A DNA stretch of 46,056 nt from Prevotella sp. Lineage in GTDB: Bacteria > Bacteroidota > Bacteroidia > Bacteroidales > Bacteroidaceae. Below the pieces are notes generated by a model. The model searched no databases. It was not told the DNA's origin and saw only the letters and a list, made by a program, of their open reading frames with translations. The stretch lies in NCBI GenBank assembly GCA_017476785.1, contig JAFUZD010000119.1, positions 1-46,056 of the forward strand, given 5' to 3'. Numbering within the stretch: the first letter of the stretch is position 1; every line of letters starts with the position of its first letter. A program made the position numbers and the translations under genes. Positions 26,761-35,260 of the stretch are shown here, piece after piece.

Positions 26761-27429
26761 TCAGATTTTATAGTCTTCCTCCGAATATTCTTCCAGCTCG
26801 ATATTGGCTGCGGGGTCAGTGTTCGGCTTCTCGCGCTCATACTCGAACTCATCCTCCTCGTTCTTGTAGACGAGAGAGTCGGCTCCCAGTACGATGATGT
26901 CGTAGACATTCACCTCTTCCTCTTCGCCGCCACCGTCGCGTATCGACATAATCTCCAGCCGACCGTTCACCAGTTTCCACGTCTTATAAATGATGGTGCT
27001 CTGGTCAATGCTCTCGGCTACGCCTCCGTCTTTCAGGCTGATACCAACCATCGAACTGCCGTCAATGGGATTAGGCATCACCCAGTTTCCCAGCAACGTG
27101 GTCTCGTTGATGACCAGTGTGGCCATTCGCTTGTCATTGTCAGTGAGTACGGCCATACGGTCGCCGCTCTGTATTCCGCCAAGTACACGGCCAGCCTCCT
27201 GTGCAGCAGTAAGGCTTAGGTTCAGCGTGTCACCATTGTCGGTCACCAGTTGCAGGGTATTCATTGCCGTCCCATCGCCACAGATGCCATAGATGGTCTG
27301 ATCGGCATCAACGACCGTCACTACCGAATCCGTTGCGTCGGCAGAAGCCTGTTGCTGCGTTTGTCCACCACAGCCATACATCGTAAGCCCTACGGCTGCC
27401 AGCATTCCAATGATTTGAATCTTTCTCAT
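26761..27429 (-). CDS. Lipoprotein with lipocalin-like domain
   Basis: 222 residues with a lipobox (LTMYGCGG, Cys20). The mature part has two beta-rich halves, with LLGNWVMPNPIDGSSMVGISLKDGGVAESI and TWKLVNGRLEIMS forming a lipocalin-like pattern common in Bacteroidetes lipoproteins, and an acidic C-terminal tail (ANIELEEYSEEDYKI). Function unknown. Middle gene between mazG (38 nt) and rnz (3 nt). Confidence 0.8.
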   Translation of the reverse strand: MRKIQIIGMLAAVGLTMYGCGGQTQQQASADATDSVVTVVDADQTIYGICGDGTAMNTLQLVTDNGDTLNLSLTAAQEAGRVLGGIQSGDRMAVLTDNDKRMATLVINETTLLGNWVMPNPIDGSSMVGISLKDGGVAESIDQSTIIYKTWKLVNGRLEIMSIRDGGGEEEEVNVYDIIVLGADSLVYKNEEDEFEYEREKPNTDPAANIELEEYSEEDYKI

Positions 27430-27467
27430 AATACACTTATATTTTTTGTTCTTCTTTCCTTAAATCC

Positions 27468-28262
27468 TCAGTCATTAGCTCGCTCCGCATCCTTAGCCTC
27501 ATTCCACAACCGGTCCATCTCAGCCAGTGTCATTTCAGTCAGAGGCTTGCCTGCTTTTATGCTATGCTGCTCGATGTAGTTGAAGCGTCGAATGAATTTC
27601 TCGTTTGTATGTTCCAGTGCATTGTCGGGATTGAGCTTGTAAAGACGGGCGGCATTGATGACGCTGAAGAGGAAATCGCCCAACTCCTCCTCAGAGCGTT
27701 GCCGGTCTTCGCGTTGCAGTTCCTCCTGCAGCTCGTCCAGTTCTTCACGCACCTTCGCCCACACATCGCCACGGTCTTCCCAGTCGAATCCCACATTGCG
27801 TGCCTTATCCTGAATGCGATAGGCTTTGATGAGCGACGGCAGTGCAGCAGGCACACCCGAAAGCACACTCTTGTTGCCGTCTTTCTCCTTCAACTTGATT
27901 TGCTCCCACGTCTCCAGCACTGCCTGCGCATCCTTTGCCACTTGGTCACCATAGACGTGCGGATGGCGGAATATCAGCTTGTCGCACAGCTTGTTGCAGA
28001 CATCTGCTATATCAAACTGTTCTTTCTCCGAGCCAATCTTTGCATAGAAGCATACGTGCAACAGCACGTCGCCCAATTCTTTACAAATCTCTTTCTGGTC
28101 GTTGCGTATCAGCGCATCGCACAGTTCGTAGGTCTCTTCTATCGTGTTGGGGCGCAGGCTCTCATTGGTCTGTTTCCGGTCCCACGGACATTCTACGCGC
28201 AAGCGGTCGAGCACGTCGAGCAACCGCCCGAAGGCTTCCATTTTTTCTTCTCTCGTATGCAT
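27468..28262 (-). CDS. mazG: Nucleoside triphosphate pyrophosphohydrolase MazG
   Basis: 264 residues from ATG at 28262 (MHTREEKMEAFGRLLDVLDRLRVECPWDRKQTNESL). Hydrolyses NTPs to NMP + PPi, a housecleaning or stress role in the cytosol. Two tandem MazG domains: the first with EETYELCDAL and ELGDVLLHVCFYAKI, the second with EEELGDFLFSVINAARL; CPWDRKQT is the family signature. The TTG at 28286 lies in the -7 box and is not the start. First gene of an operon with the lipoprotein and rnz. Confidence 0.96.
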   Translation of the reverse strand: MHTREEKMEAFGRLLDVLDRLRVECPWDRKQTNESLRPNTIEETYELCDALIRNDQKEICKELGDVLLHVCFYAKIGSEKEQFDIADVCNKLCDKLIFRHPHVYGDQVAKDAQAVLETWEQIKLKEKDGNKSVLSGVPAALPSLIKAYRIQDKARNVGFDWEDRGDVWAKVREELDELQEELQREDRQRSEEELGDFLFSVINAARLYKLNPDNALEHTNEKFIRRFNYIEQHSIKAGKPLTEMTLAEMDRLWNEAKDAERAND

Positions 28263-28283
28263 ACGGTTTCTGTAATTACCGCA

Positions 28284-28291
28284 CAAAGATA
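28284..28291 (-). promoter_or_regulatory. -7 element for mazG operon
   Basis: TATCTTTG on minus, 21 nt before the mazG ATG. No TTG at 19-20 bp. Between this and the AraC gene (28292-28383) nothing else is seen. Confidence 0.6.
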
Positions 28292-28383
28292 CGCCTATTT
28301 TCTCAAACGCCCAAACAAAACATTCGGAATTTGCATTCCATCACGATTCTACAATTCGGTGCCGACAGTGCCAACGCATTGAT

Positions 28384-29262
28384 TCAGAGCCGTGTCCTGT
28401 ATTTCTTAGGGGAGATTCCCTTCATACGAGTGAAAAAGCGACCGAAACTTGACTGATCGGAGAAGTGAAGTTGCTCGGAGATGGCAGCAATACTGAGACC
28501 AGACGTCTGCAGCAGCCACGAAGCCTCCATCAACAACATCTGGTTGATATAGTCCACCACGGTGCGACCAGTCATCTGTCTGACCACACGCGACAGATGG
28601 GTTGTGGTGATAAAGAGCTGGTCGGCATAAAAGCCCACATCGCGGTGTTCGATGAAATGTTCTGGCAGGAGGCGGATAAAACCAAAGAAGATGTTTTCTG
28701 TGCGCATTGAAATCGTATTGTGCTTCAGTGTATGCTCCATAATGTTCATCAAGTCGAGCAAGAACAGGGTATAGAGCGTGCGAAGACTGTCGCACAGAAA
28801 CAGATGATTGCTTTTCAAATAGTCGATGATAAGGTTCATCCGACTTTCCAGCAGAGTGGCCGCATCGGCAGAGAGGTGCAGTTTCGGTTCGCTGAGCTGT
28901 ACCACGGGGAAATAGGCCGCGCGCAATATATTACGGACAACGGAGATGTCAAAAGTCGTCTGCTCGTCGGCCATCAGGCAGATGCCACGATAGTCGTCCG
29001 ACGCACTCAGGATGGTAATGGTGAAGCCCGGCGCATAAGTATAGAGGTCACCGGGACTGAGTGTCATTCTGCGACCATTGCTTATCACCACCATCCTGCC
29101 TCGGGTAACAAGTGTAAAGGTGTAGCACCAAAGCGATTGCTGCAGTGTGTTGGTCAGAAATGTCTTCTCTGCATCAGTATGGATACAGAAGATTTCGTCG
29201 GAAACAATCTGCTCTGGTTCCATACCAATATAAACCCTTAGAAAGTCGCGTAGTCTATACAT
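28384..29262 (-). CDS. AraC-family transcriptional regulator
   Basis: 292 residues. The C-terminal ~100 residues form the double helix-turn-helix of AraC/XylS regulators: VGFYADQLFITTTHLSRVVRQMTGRTVVDYINQMLLMEASWLLQTS and SIAAISEQLHFSDQSSFGRFFTRMKGISPKKYR. The N-terminal half has a cupin-like stretch (GRMVVISNGRRMTLSPGDLYTYAPGF) that may bind an effector. Targets unknown; it is divergent from the ferritin-like cluster, which is a reasonable candidate. Confidence 0.92.
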   Translation of the reverse strand: MYRLRDFLRVYIGMEPEQIVSDEIFCIHTDAEKTFLTNTLQQSLWCYTFTLVTRGRMVVISNGRRMTLSPGDLYTYAPGFTITILSASDDYRGICLMADEQTTFDISVVRNILRAAYFPVVQLSEPKLHLSADAATLLESRMNLIIDYLKSNHLFLCDSLRTLYTLFLLDLMNIMEHTLKHNTISMRTENIFFGFIRLLPEHFIEHRDVGFYADQLFITTTHLSRVVRQMTGRTVVDYINQMLLMEASWLLQTSGLSIAAISEQLHFSDQSSFGRFFTRMKGISPKKYRTRL

Positions 29263-29290
29263 TAATAAAATCTACTTGAATTATCAGCTG

Positions 29291-29298
29291 CAAAGTTA
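29291..29298 (-). promoter_or_regulatory. -7 element for AraC regulator
   Basis: TAACTTTG on minus, 29 nt before the ATG; no clear -33 TTG. Confidence 0.55.
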
Positions 29299-29376
29299 CG
29301 AATAAAACTTCACATTTTGTTCGTTTCGGTAGAATTTCTACTCAATCAGGTCTAATACGATATCAAAAAAATGCCC

Positions 29377-29384
29377 TATCTTTG
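29377..29384 (+). promoter_or_regulatory. -7 element for ferritin-like gene cluster
   Basis: TATCTTTG, 38 nt before the ATG at 29423. The -33 position lacks TTG, as may be expected if an activator (for example the divergent AraC protein) is needed; that link is inference. Confidence 0.6.
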
Positions 29385-29422
29385 CAAACAAATCATTTTT
29401 ACCTAAAAAAGAAGAAAGAATT

Positions 29423-29884
29423 ATGACTAAAGAAGAAGCATTGAAGCAGTTTGCCGAACTCGGCGCTGTGTGGTTTGGAAACAGTAAGCAACATTTTGCC
29501 TTCTCGGCCTACTGCCGTCTGCAAGGCTGGAACAAACTGGCCGACAAGTGGAAAGAAGAGGCTGAAGAGGAGTGGGAAGAGGCAGAAGAGGTGCTGCAGC
29601 GTCTGGTTGAGCTCGGCTGCAAGCCCGCTGACCTTCAGGAAGCAATGAAGACTGTGGAGTTCCCCTTCTATGACGATCCAAAGCAGCAGATTGAGACTGA
29701 TTTCACACCGGATGCCGTCAAGCAGTTGAGCGAACTGGCAGAGGCTTTCAACGACGACTACCCCACCAAGAAGCTCATTGAGAAGTGGATTGACGACGAG
29801 AAGAACCATATGGCTTGGGAGGCTCAGTACCTGAACTATATCAACAAGCTGGGCTATGAGAATTTCCTCACAGCTATGATGTAA
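29423..29884 (+). CDS. Ferritin-like protein
   Basis: 153 residues, helical and very acidic. Helix segments FAFSAYCRLQGWNKLADKWKEE, AEEEWEEAEEVLQRLVELG and KLIEKWIDDEKNHMAWEAQYLNYI recall the four-helix bundle of ferritins and bacterioferritins, including a Glu-x-x-His pair (EKNH). In the first EExxH motif the His position is Glu (EEEWEEA), so a standard di-iron site is not certain. Cytosolic; iron or oxidative-stress role inferred from fold and neighbours (PNPOx-like, MBL-rubredoxin, ZIP). First gene of the cluster. Confidence 0.7.
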   Translation: MTKEEALKQFAELGAVWFGNSKQHFAFSAYCRLQGWNKLADKWKEEAEEEWEEAEEVLQRLVELGCKPADLQEAMKTVEFPFYDDPKQQIETDFTPDAVKQLSELAEAFNDDYPTKKLIEKWIDDEKNHMAWEAQYLNYINKLGYENFLTAMM

Positions 29885-29894
29885 TCAAAACGAG

Positions 29895-29922
29895 TTGATA
29901 ATTGACAATTGATAATTGATAA
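29895..29922. repeat. AT-rich tandem repeat, 7-bp unit x4
   Basis: Four units of TTGATAA (second TTGACAA) abut the start codon at 29925, in the position normally used for ribosome loading. Change in copy number would alter the sequence before the ATG but not the reading frame of the gene. Confidence 0.85.
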
Positions 29923-29924
29923 TT

Positions 29925-30098
29925 ATGAAAGAGCAAGTATTACAGGCTATGCACGAGGCAGGCAAGCCCGTCTCGGCCGGCGAAGTGACGAAGGCACTGG
30001 GTGCCGACCGTAAGGAAGTTGACAAAGCTTTCGCCGAATTGAAGAAGGAGGGTGCTATTGTATCGCCCGTTCGCTGCAAGTGGGAGCCCGCAAAATAA
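29925..30098 (+). CDS. 57-residue winged-helix-like protein
   Basis: From ATG at 29925: MKEQVLQAMHEAGKPVSAGEVTKALGADRKEVDKAFAELKKEGAIVSPVRCKWEPAK. The pattern of three helices and a short wing (GKPVSAGEVTKALGADRKEVDKAF) is that of a minimal winged-helix DNA-binding domain. Function unknown; a regulator of the cluster is plausible. It follows the ferritin-like gene by 40 nt, much of which is the heptamer repeat. Confidence 0.78.
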   Translation: MKEQVLQAMHEAGKPVSAGEVTKALGADRKEVDKAFAELKKEGAIVSPVRCKWEPAK

Positions 30099-30109
30099 TT
30101 GGAACCTAT

Positions 30110-30178
30110 AAGGGGAGGTCAGGCCGGAGTGACTGAGCGACTGCGCTGAAAGACACCAAGTCTGCCTCCCTTTTTTAT
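30110..30178 (+). terminator. Hairpin with T-run, possible terminator or structured leader
   Basis: AAGGGGAGGT (30110-30119) can pair with GCCTCCCTTT (30164-30173) over ten positions with wobbles, followed by TTTT. The ~44-base interior is GC-rich and has its own AGCG/CGCT-type complementarity. It separates the winged-helix gene from the PNPOx-like gene, so may terminate or attenuate. Confidence 0.5.
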
Positions 30179-30208
30179 TCACCTAAAGCATCTACAACAA
30201 AAAAAACA

Positions 30209-30607
30209 ATGGAAACAGCAAAGAAAGTTTTCGAGTTCCTTGAGAAAGCAGGAACGTTTTATCTCGCAACAGCAGAGGGCGACCAGCCCCGCGTACGTCC
30301 TTACGGAGCGATGCTCTACTTTGAGGACAAGATTTACATTATGGCCTTCGGCAAAACCAATGCCACCCGCCAGATTGCCCAAAACCAGAAGGCTGAGATT
30401 TGTGCCTTTAAGGGTCAGACACTGCGCATCGAGTGCCGTCTGGTAGAGGACAACCGTCCAGAGGTGGGTAAGGCTCTCGTTGAGAAGATGCCCGTACTGA
30501 AACCCGTCCTCGGTGAGAATGGCGAGAACGGCGTGATGTACTATCTGAAGGACGCTAAGGCCGACTTCTTCAAGATGATGGAATTAGTAGAGACTGTAGC
30601 CTTCTGA
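30209..30607 (+). CDS. Pyridoxamine 5'-phosphate oxidase-like (split-barrel flavin) protein
   Basis: 132 residues. The opening FEFLEKAGTFYLATAEGDQPRVRPYGAMLYFEDKIYIMAFGKTNATRQIAQNQKAEICAF follows the split-barrel FMN-binding family (PNPOx-like). Such proteins use FMN or F420/heme; the exact reaction is not defined. Cytosolic. The ZIP transporter gene starts 1 nt after its stop. Confidence 0.88.
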   Translation: METAKKVFEFLEKAGTFYLATAEGDQPRVRPYGAMLYFEDKIYIMAFGKTNATRQIAQNQKAEICAFKGQTLRIECRLVEDNRPEVGKALVEKMPVLKPVLGENGENGVMYYLKDAKADFFKMMELVETVAF

Positions 30608-30608
30608 A

Positions 30609-31385
30609 ATGGCGTTAGTCATAGGACTACTCATCCCCTTAGCAGGAACCGTACTTGGGGCAGCATTCGTCTTCCTGATGAAAGACGAGATGTCACCTCG
30701 TCTGCAAAAGTCGTTGTTGGGTTTTGCATCGGGTGTAATGGTGGCAGCATCGGTATGGTCGCTGCTCATCCCTGCGATGGAGATGGAAGAAGCGAAAGAC
30801 GTGTGGTCGGTATTCCCTGCCGCAGTAGGGTTTCTATTGGGTATGGGTTTTCTATTGCTACTCGATGAACTGACACCCCATCTGCACTTGGGAACTGATA
30901 AGCCAGAGGGTCCCCGCTCGCATCTATCTCGCACGGCGATGCTCGCATTGGCTGTTACCATCCATAATCTACCAGAAGGTATGGCCGTGGGCGTCGTGTT
31001 TGCCGGAGCGGCGAACGGGGCAGCTGGCCTATCGCTTGCCAGTGCGCTGGCCGTCTCTATCGGCATCGCTATCCAAAATGTGCCGGAGGGCGCTATCATC
31101 TCTATGCCTATGCGGGCAGCAGGCAACTCAAAGTGGCGTTCTTTCGCCATCGGCAGCCTAAGCGGAGCTGTCGAACCAATTGGTGGCTTGGCCGTGGTAT
31201 TATTAGCTTCGCTGATGACGCCCGTACTACCTTATATGCTGGCTTTTGCCGCAGGTGCTATGTTTTATGTAGTCATAGAAGAACTGATTCCCGAAGCTTC
31301 AGAAGGTGAACACTCAAACCTTAGCACCATTGGTTTCGCCATCGGTTTCGTGCTGATGATGGTACTCGATGTGGTGATGGGGTGA
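30609..31385 (+). CDS. ZIP-family metal transporter
   Basis: 258 residues with about eight membrane helices. The metal-binding signatures of ZIP transporters are present: HNLPEG (119-124) and QNVPEG (156-161) in adjacent helices; the variable loop has HLHLGTDKPEGPRSH. It likely imports zinc, iron or manganese across the cytoplasmic membrane (ZupT-like). One nt after the PNPOx-like gene and 32 nt before the MBL-rubredoxin gene. Confidence 0.93.
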   Translation: MALVIGLLIPLAGTVLGAAFVFLMKDEMSPRLQKSLLGFASGVMVAASVWSLLIPAMEMEEAKDVWSVFPAAVGFLLGMGFLLLLDELTPHLHLGTDKPEGPRSHLSRTAMLALAVTIHNLPEGMAVGVVFAGAANGAAGLSLASALAVSIGIAIQNVPEGAIISMPMRAAGNSKWRSFAIGSLSGAVEPIGGLAVVLLASLMTPVLPYMLAFAAGAMFYVVIEELIPEASEGEHSNLSTIGFAIGFVLMMVLDVVMG

Positions 31386-31417
31386 CCTTTAATCATTAAC
31401 ATAATAACAAATACACA

Positions 31418-32359
31418 ATGGAAATCAAAGCAGTAAAATTCAGACGTGACGGGTTCTATACCCAGCCTTTTGCCTTTGGCGGTGAAGAAGGGATGGATAA
31501 GTTTGACCACAACATCCGCTATCGTGGCAGCCTGCAGAACTATGTCATTGATACCGGCTCGGAAATTATTCTGGTAGACACTGGGCTCCCCGCAGGATTC
31601 CCGGAAGAGACGCCTGACGAGACATCGAAAGCATACACAGGCAAGAACATCTGTGATTATATGGATGCACTGGCCGCACTGGGCTACCGCCCAGAACAGG
31701 TGACGAAGATTCTCCTCACTCACCGCCACGGCGACCATTCAGGCGAACTCCGCTCATTTCCCAATGCGAAGATTTACGTGAATGCCGAAGAAATGCAGGC
31801 CAACGAGTTGCAAGGCCTGTCCAATTTGGTGCCAGTAGACTTCACCGACGGAGCGTACCATAACTTTCCCGAAGCTCAGAACATTTGTGAGGGTGTGTGG
31901 TTCATCAAAGCTAAAGGACACACCCGCGGCAACAGTCTCGTGATTGCCGAAAATGACGGGCTGTACTATATGTTCCAAGCAGACATCACCTACGTGGACG
32001 AGGCCTTATATGAAAACAAGCTGTCTGTCGTGTTTGACGACCTGCCTGCAGCCCGCGAGACACTGGACCGCGTACGTGAATTCGTCCGCAACAACCCCAC
32101 TGTATATATGGGCACCCACACCCCGCAGGGCTACGAAAATCTGGAAGCCAAGCGCGTGATGGATTTGGACAACCCTGTACCGACCATCCTCGCAGAGGCC
32201 GATTTCACGGAAACAAAGACTTCTGGGAAGTATGTCTGCTCTATCTGCGGCTATGTGTATGACCCGGCAGAGCACGACGGCGTGGCATTTGAAGACCTGC
32301 CGGATGACTGGCGCTGTCCTCGCTGCAAGCAAGGCAAGGAGAAGCTCAATAAGGCATAG
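31418..32359 (+). CDS. MBL-fold hydrolase with C-terminal rubredoxin domain
   Basis: 313 residues. N-terminal metallo-beta-lactamase domain with H102-x-H104-x-D106-H107 ([13 protein letters not shown]), further ligands in AKGHTRGN and MGTHTPQG. The last ~40 residues are a rubredoxin: C274-x2-C277 ([11 protein letters not shown]) and C300-x2-C303 (WRCPRCKQG), with the usual DDW. Unlike flavodiiron proteins it lacks a flavodoxin domain. The Fe(Cys)4 site suggests electron transfer to or from the metal centre; substrate unknown. Fits with the ferritin-like and flavin-binding neighbours. Confidence 0.9.
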   Translation: MEIKAVKFRRDGFYTQPFAFGGEEGMDKFDHNIRYRGSLQNYVIDTGSEIILVDTGLPAGFPEETPDETSKAYTGKNICDYMDALAALGYRPEQVTKILLTHRHGDHSGELRSFPNAKIYVNAEEMQANELQGLSNLVPVDFTDGAYHNFPEAQNICEGVWFIKAKGHTRGNSLVIAENDGLYYMFQADITYVDEALYENKLSVVFDDLPAARETLDRVREFVRNNPTVYMGTHTPQGYENLEAKRVMDLDNPVPTILAEADFTETKTSGKYVCSICGYVYDPAEHDGVAFEDLPDDWRCPRCKQGKEKLNKA

Positions 32360-32408
32360 CAGCCTGATGTAAGGTAGCTTTGGCTTTGCCAGACTTACTT
32401 TTCGTTCG

Positions 32409-32444
32409 GAAATGGAAAGAAAAAAGTTTTTTTCTTTCCATTTC
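32409..32444. repeat. Near-perfect A/T-rich inverted repeat
   Basis: GAAATGGAAAGAAAAAA (32409-32425) is matched by its reverse complement ending at 32444, with only a few bases of loop. It lies between the MBL-rubredoxin stop and the valS promoter and may serve as a terminator. Confidence 0.6.
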
Positions 32445-32458
32445 TCTCACTTATTTCG

Positions 32459-32466
32459 TAACTTTG
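32459..32466 (+). promoter_or_regulatory. -7 element for valS
   Basis: TAACTTTG in the context TTATTTCGTAACTTTGC, 34 nt before the valS ATG. No T-box-like leader is present. Confidence 0.6.
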
Positions 32467-32499
32467 CAGCTGATTTTGCAAAATTAGGAACAACGGAAT

Positions 32500-35193
32500 A
32501 TGGAATTAGCAAGTAAGTACGACCCGAAAGAGGTCGAAGCAAAATGGTACCAATACTGGTTGGACAACAAACTCTTCAGCAGTAAGCCTGATGGACGTCA
32601 GCCCTACACCATCGTGATTCCACCGCCCAATGTGACCGGTGTGCTACATATGGGGCATATGCTGAACAACACGATACAGGACATTCTCGTACGCCGCGCA
32701 CGAATGGAGGGAAAGAACGCCTGCTGGGTGCCGGGAACTGACCACGCCTCGATTGCCACAGAAGCAAAGGTGGTGAAGAAGCTGGCTACCGAAGGTATCA
32801 AGAAGCGCGACCTGACACGTGAGCAGTTTCTCAATCACGCTTGGGACTGGACCCACGAGCACGGTGGCATCATTCTGAAGCAACTCCGCCGGCTGGGTGC
32901 CTCGTGCGACTGGGACCGCACGGCATTCACGATGGACGACCAACGGTCGGAAAGCGTCATCAAAGTCTTTGTTGACTTATACAAGAAAGGACTTATCTAC
33001 CGCGGATTGCGAATGGTAAACTGGGATCCCAAAGCACTGACGGCCCTCTCTACCGAAGAAGTCATCTATCGCGAAGAGCAGTCAAAGCTGTACCACTTGA
33101 AATATTATCTTGCAGAGAATCCTGAACTGCCTAAAGACGCCGAGAGTGCGGGCAACATCATTCACAAGGATGAGCGTGGCTACTATGCAGTTGTTGCCAC
33201 TACCCGACCGGAAACTATTATGGGCGACACCGCGATGTGTATCAACCCGAAAGACCCGAAGAACCAGTGGCTTAAAGGGCAGAAAGTGATTGTCCCGCTG
33301 GTTGGGCGCATCATTCCGGTTATCGAAGACCGTTATGTGGACATCGAGTTCGGAACGGGCTGTCTGAAAGTAACGCCGGCACACGATGCCAATGACTATA
33401 TGCTGGGCAAGACACACCATCTGGAGACCATCGACATCTTCAATCCCGACGGCACTATCAGCGAGCAGAGTCCGCTCTACGTAGGGATGGACCGCTTCGA
33501 CTGCCGCAAGCAAATTGCCAAGGACCTTGAGGCGGCAGGACTGATGGAGCGCGTAGAAGACTACACCAACAAAGTGGGCTATTCGGAGCGTAATCCCGAC
33601 ACGGCCATAGAGCCGCGCCTGTCACTGCAATGGTTCCTCCGGATGCAGCACTTTGCCGACATCGCACTGCCACCGGTAATGAACGACGAAATCAAGTTTT
33701 ACCCGGCAAAATACAAGACGACATACAAGAACTGGCTGGAAAACATACAGGACTGGTGCATCTCACGCCAGCTGTGGTGGGGGCACCGCATTCCAGCCTA
33801 CTACTATAATGATGCTGACGACTATGTGGTAGCAGAAACTCGTGAAGAGGCACTTGCACTGGCCCAGCAGAAGAATCCGGCAATCACTGATGCCGACTTG
33901 CGGCAGGACGAAGACGCGCTGGATACGTGGTTCTCGTCGTGGCTATGGCCCATCTCGCTTTTCGACGGCATCACCCATCCTGATAATGAAGAACTGAACT
34001 ACTATTATCCCACCAGCGACCTCGTAACCGGTCCTGACATCATCTTCTTCTGGGTGGCACGTATGATTATGGCTGGCTATGAATATGTAGGCAAGATGCC
34101 GTTCAAACACGTCTACTTTACCGGCATCGTGCGCGACAAGCTGGGACGCAAGATGTCTAAGTCGCTGGGCAACAGTCCCGACCCCATAGAACTGATTGAG
34201 AAATTCGGTGCCGACGGTGTACGTATGGGTATGATGCTTTCTGCACCAGCCGGCAATGACATTCTTTTCGACGAGGGACTGTGCGAACAGGGACGCAATT
34301 TTAACAATAAGATATGGAACGCCTTCCGACTGGTAAAAGGATGGGATGTGGCAGACATAGAACAGCCTACCGCCAGCCGCACCGCTACGGAATGGTTTGA
34401 AGCCAAATTGAGATTGGTAAACGAGGAGTTGAACGACCTGTTTTCCAAATATCGTATCAGCGAAGCGTTGATGGCTGTCTACCGTCTGTTCTGGGACGAG
34501 TTCTCAAGTTGGTATCTGGAGATGGTGAAGCCAGTATACGGCCAGCCTATCGACCGCACTACCTATGATACGACACTGCGCTTCTTCGATGTACTCCTGA
34601 AGATGCTCCACCCCTTTATGCCGTTTATCACGGAAGAATTGTGGCAGGCATTGTACGAGCGCGAAGCTGGCCAGAGCATTATGCGTGAGCGGCTTCTGCT
34701 GGAGACTGCCAACGAGAAAGAACGCTTGTTGGTAAGCGACATTGAGAACGTGAAGCAGATTGTCAGCGGTGTACGCACTGTCCGTAACCAAAAGAACATC
34801 CCGCAAAAGGACACGCTGGAACTGCAAGCAGTCAGCAGCAACCGCTACGAAGCCTACACGGATGCTATCCGCAAAATGGCCAACCTGAGTGCCATCAATG
34901 TGGTCAACGAGAAGGATGCAACGGCCACCGCCTTTATGGTGGGAACCGATGAGTTTGCTGTTCCTTTAGGTGCGCTGATTGACATTGATGCAGAGATTGA
35001 AAAGCAGGAAGCACAGCTAAAACATCTTGAGGGCTTCTTGGCAGGTGTGATGAAAAAGCTGTCCAATGAGCGCTTTGTAGCCAATGCGCCCGAGGCCGTG
35101 GTGGCAATGGAGCGCAAAAAGCAGAGCGACTCTGAAGAAAAGATTGCCGCATTGCAGGAATCACTCGCCGCACTGAAAGCACAAAAGAAGTAA
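32500..35193 (+). CDS. valS: Valine-tRNA ligase
   Basis: 897 residues, full length for bacterial ValRS. Charges tRNA-Val with valine. The class I signatures are HMGH (50-53, [13 protein letters not shown]) and KMSKS (551-555, RKMSKSLGN); the editing domain contains [12 protein letters not shown] and [23 protein letters not shown] and [14 protein letters not shown] are typical. The C-terminal coiled coil ([24 protein letters not shown]) is intact. Single gene between an upstream promoter and a strong bidirectional terminator. Confidence 0.98.
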   Translation: MELASKYDPKEVEAKWYQYWLDNKLFSSKPDGRQPYTIVIPPPNVTGVLHMGHMLNNTIQDILVRRARMEGKNACWVPGTDHASIATEAKVVKKLATEGIKKRDLTREQFLNHAWDWTHEHGGIILKQLRRLGASCDWDRTAFTMDDQRSESVIKVFVDLYKKGLIYRGLRMVNWDPKALTALSTEEVIYREEQSKLYHLKYYLAENPELPKDAESAGNIIHKDERGYYAVVATTRPETIMGDTAMCINPKDPKNQWLKGQKVIVPLVGRIIPVIEDRYVDIEFGTGCLKVTPAHDANDYMLGKTHHLETIDIFNPDGTISEQSPLYVGMDRFDCRKQIAKDLEAAGLMERVEDYTNKVGYSERNPDTAIEPRLSLQWFLRMQHFADIALPPVMNDEIKFYPAKYKTTYKNWLENIQDWCISRQLWWGHRIPAYYYNDADDYVVAETREEALALAQQKNPAITDADLRQDEDALDTWFSSWLWPISLFDGITHPDNEELNYYYPTSDLVTGPDIIFFWVARMIMAGYEYVGKMPFKHVYFTGIVRDKLGRKMSKSLGNSPDPIELIEKFGADGVRMGMMLSAPAGNDILFDEGLCEQGRNFNNKIWNAFRLVKGWDVADIEQPTASRTATEWFEAKLRLVNEELNDLFSKYRISEALMAVYRLFWDEFSSWYLEMVKPVYGQPIDRTTYDTTLRFFDVLLKMLHPFMPFITEELWQALYEREAGQSIMRERLLLETANEKERLLVSDIENVKQIVSGVRTVRNQKNIPQKDTLELQAVSSNRYEAYTDAIRKMANLSAINVVNEKDATATAFMVGTDEFAVPLGALIDIDAEIEKQEAQLKHLEGFLAGVMKKLSNERFVANAPEAVVAMERKKQSDSEEKIAALQESLAALKAQKK

Positions 35194-35225
35194 ACAGAAG
35201 AACGGGAACTTAAATCTATAGCAAC

Positions 35226-35260
35226 AAAAAGCGGCTCAGTTTATCACTGAGCCGCTTTTT
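35226..35260. terminator. Bidirectional terminator after valS
   Basis: A perfect 15-bp stem (35226-35240 with 35246-35260) with a 5-base loop; A/T tails on both sides. The stop and last codons of the zinc-ribbon gene (stop at 35244-35246) fall inside the hairpin. Confidence 0.92.

Noticed and set aside
29377-29422. Riboswitch or T-box in the leaders of the ferritin-like gene or valS
   Set aside because: Leaders are only about 30-40 nt and show no conserved structure.
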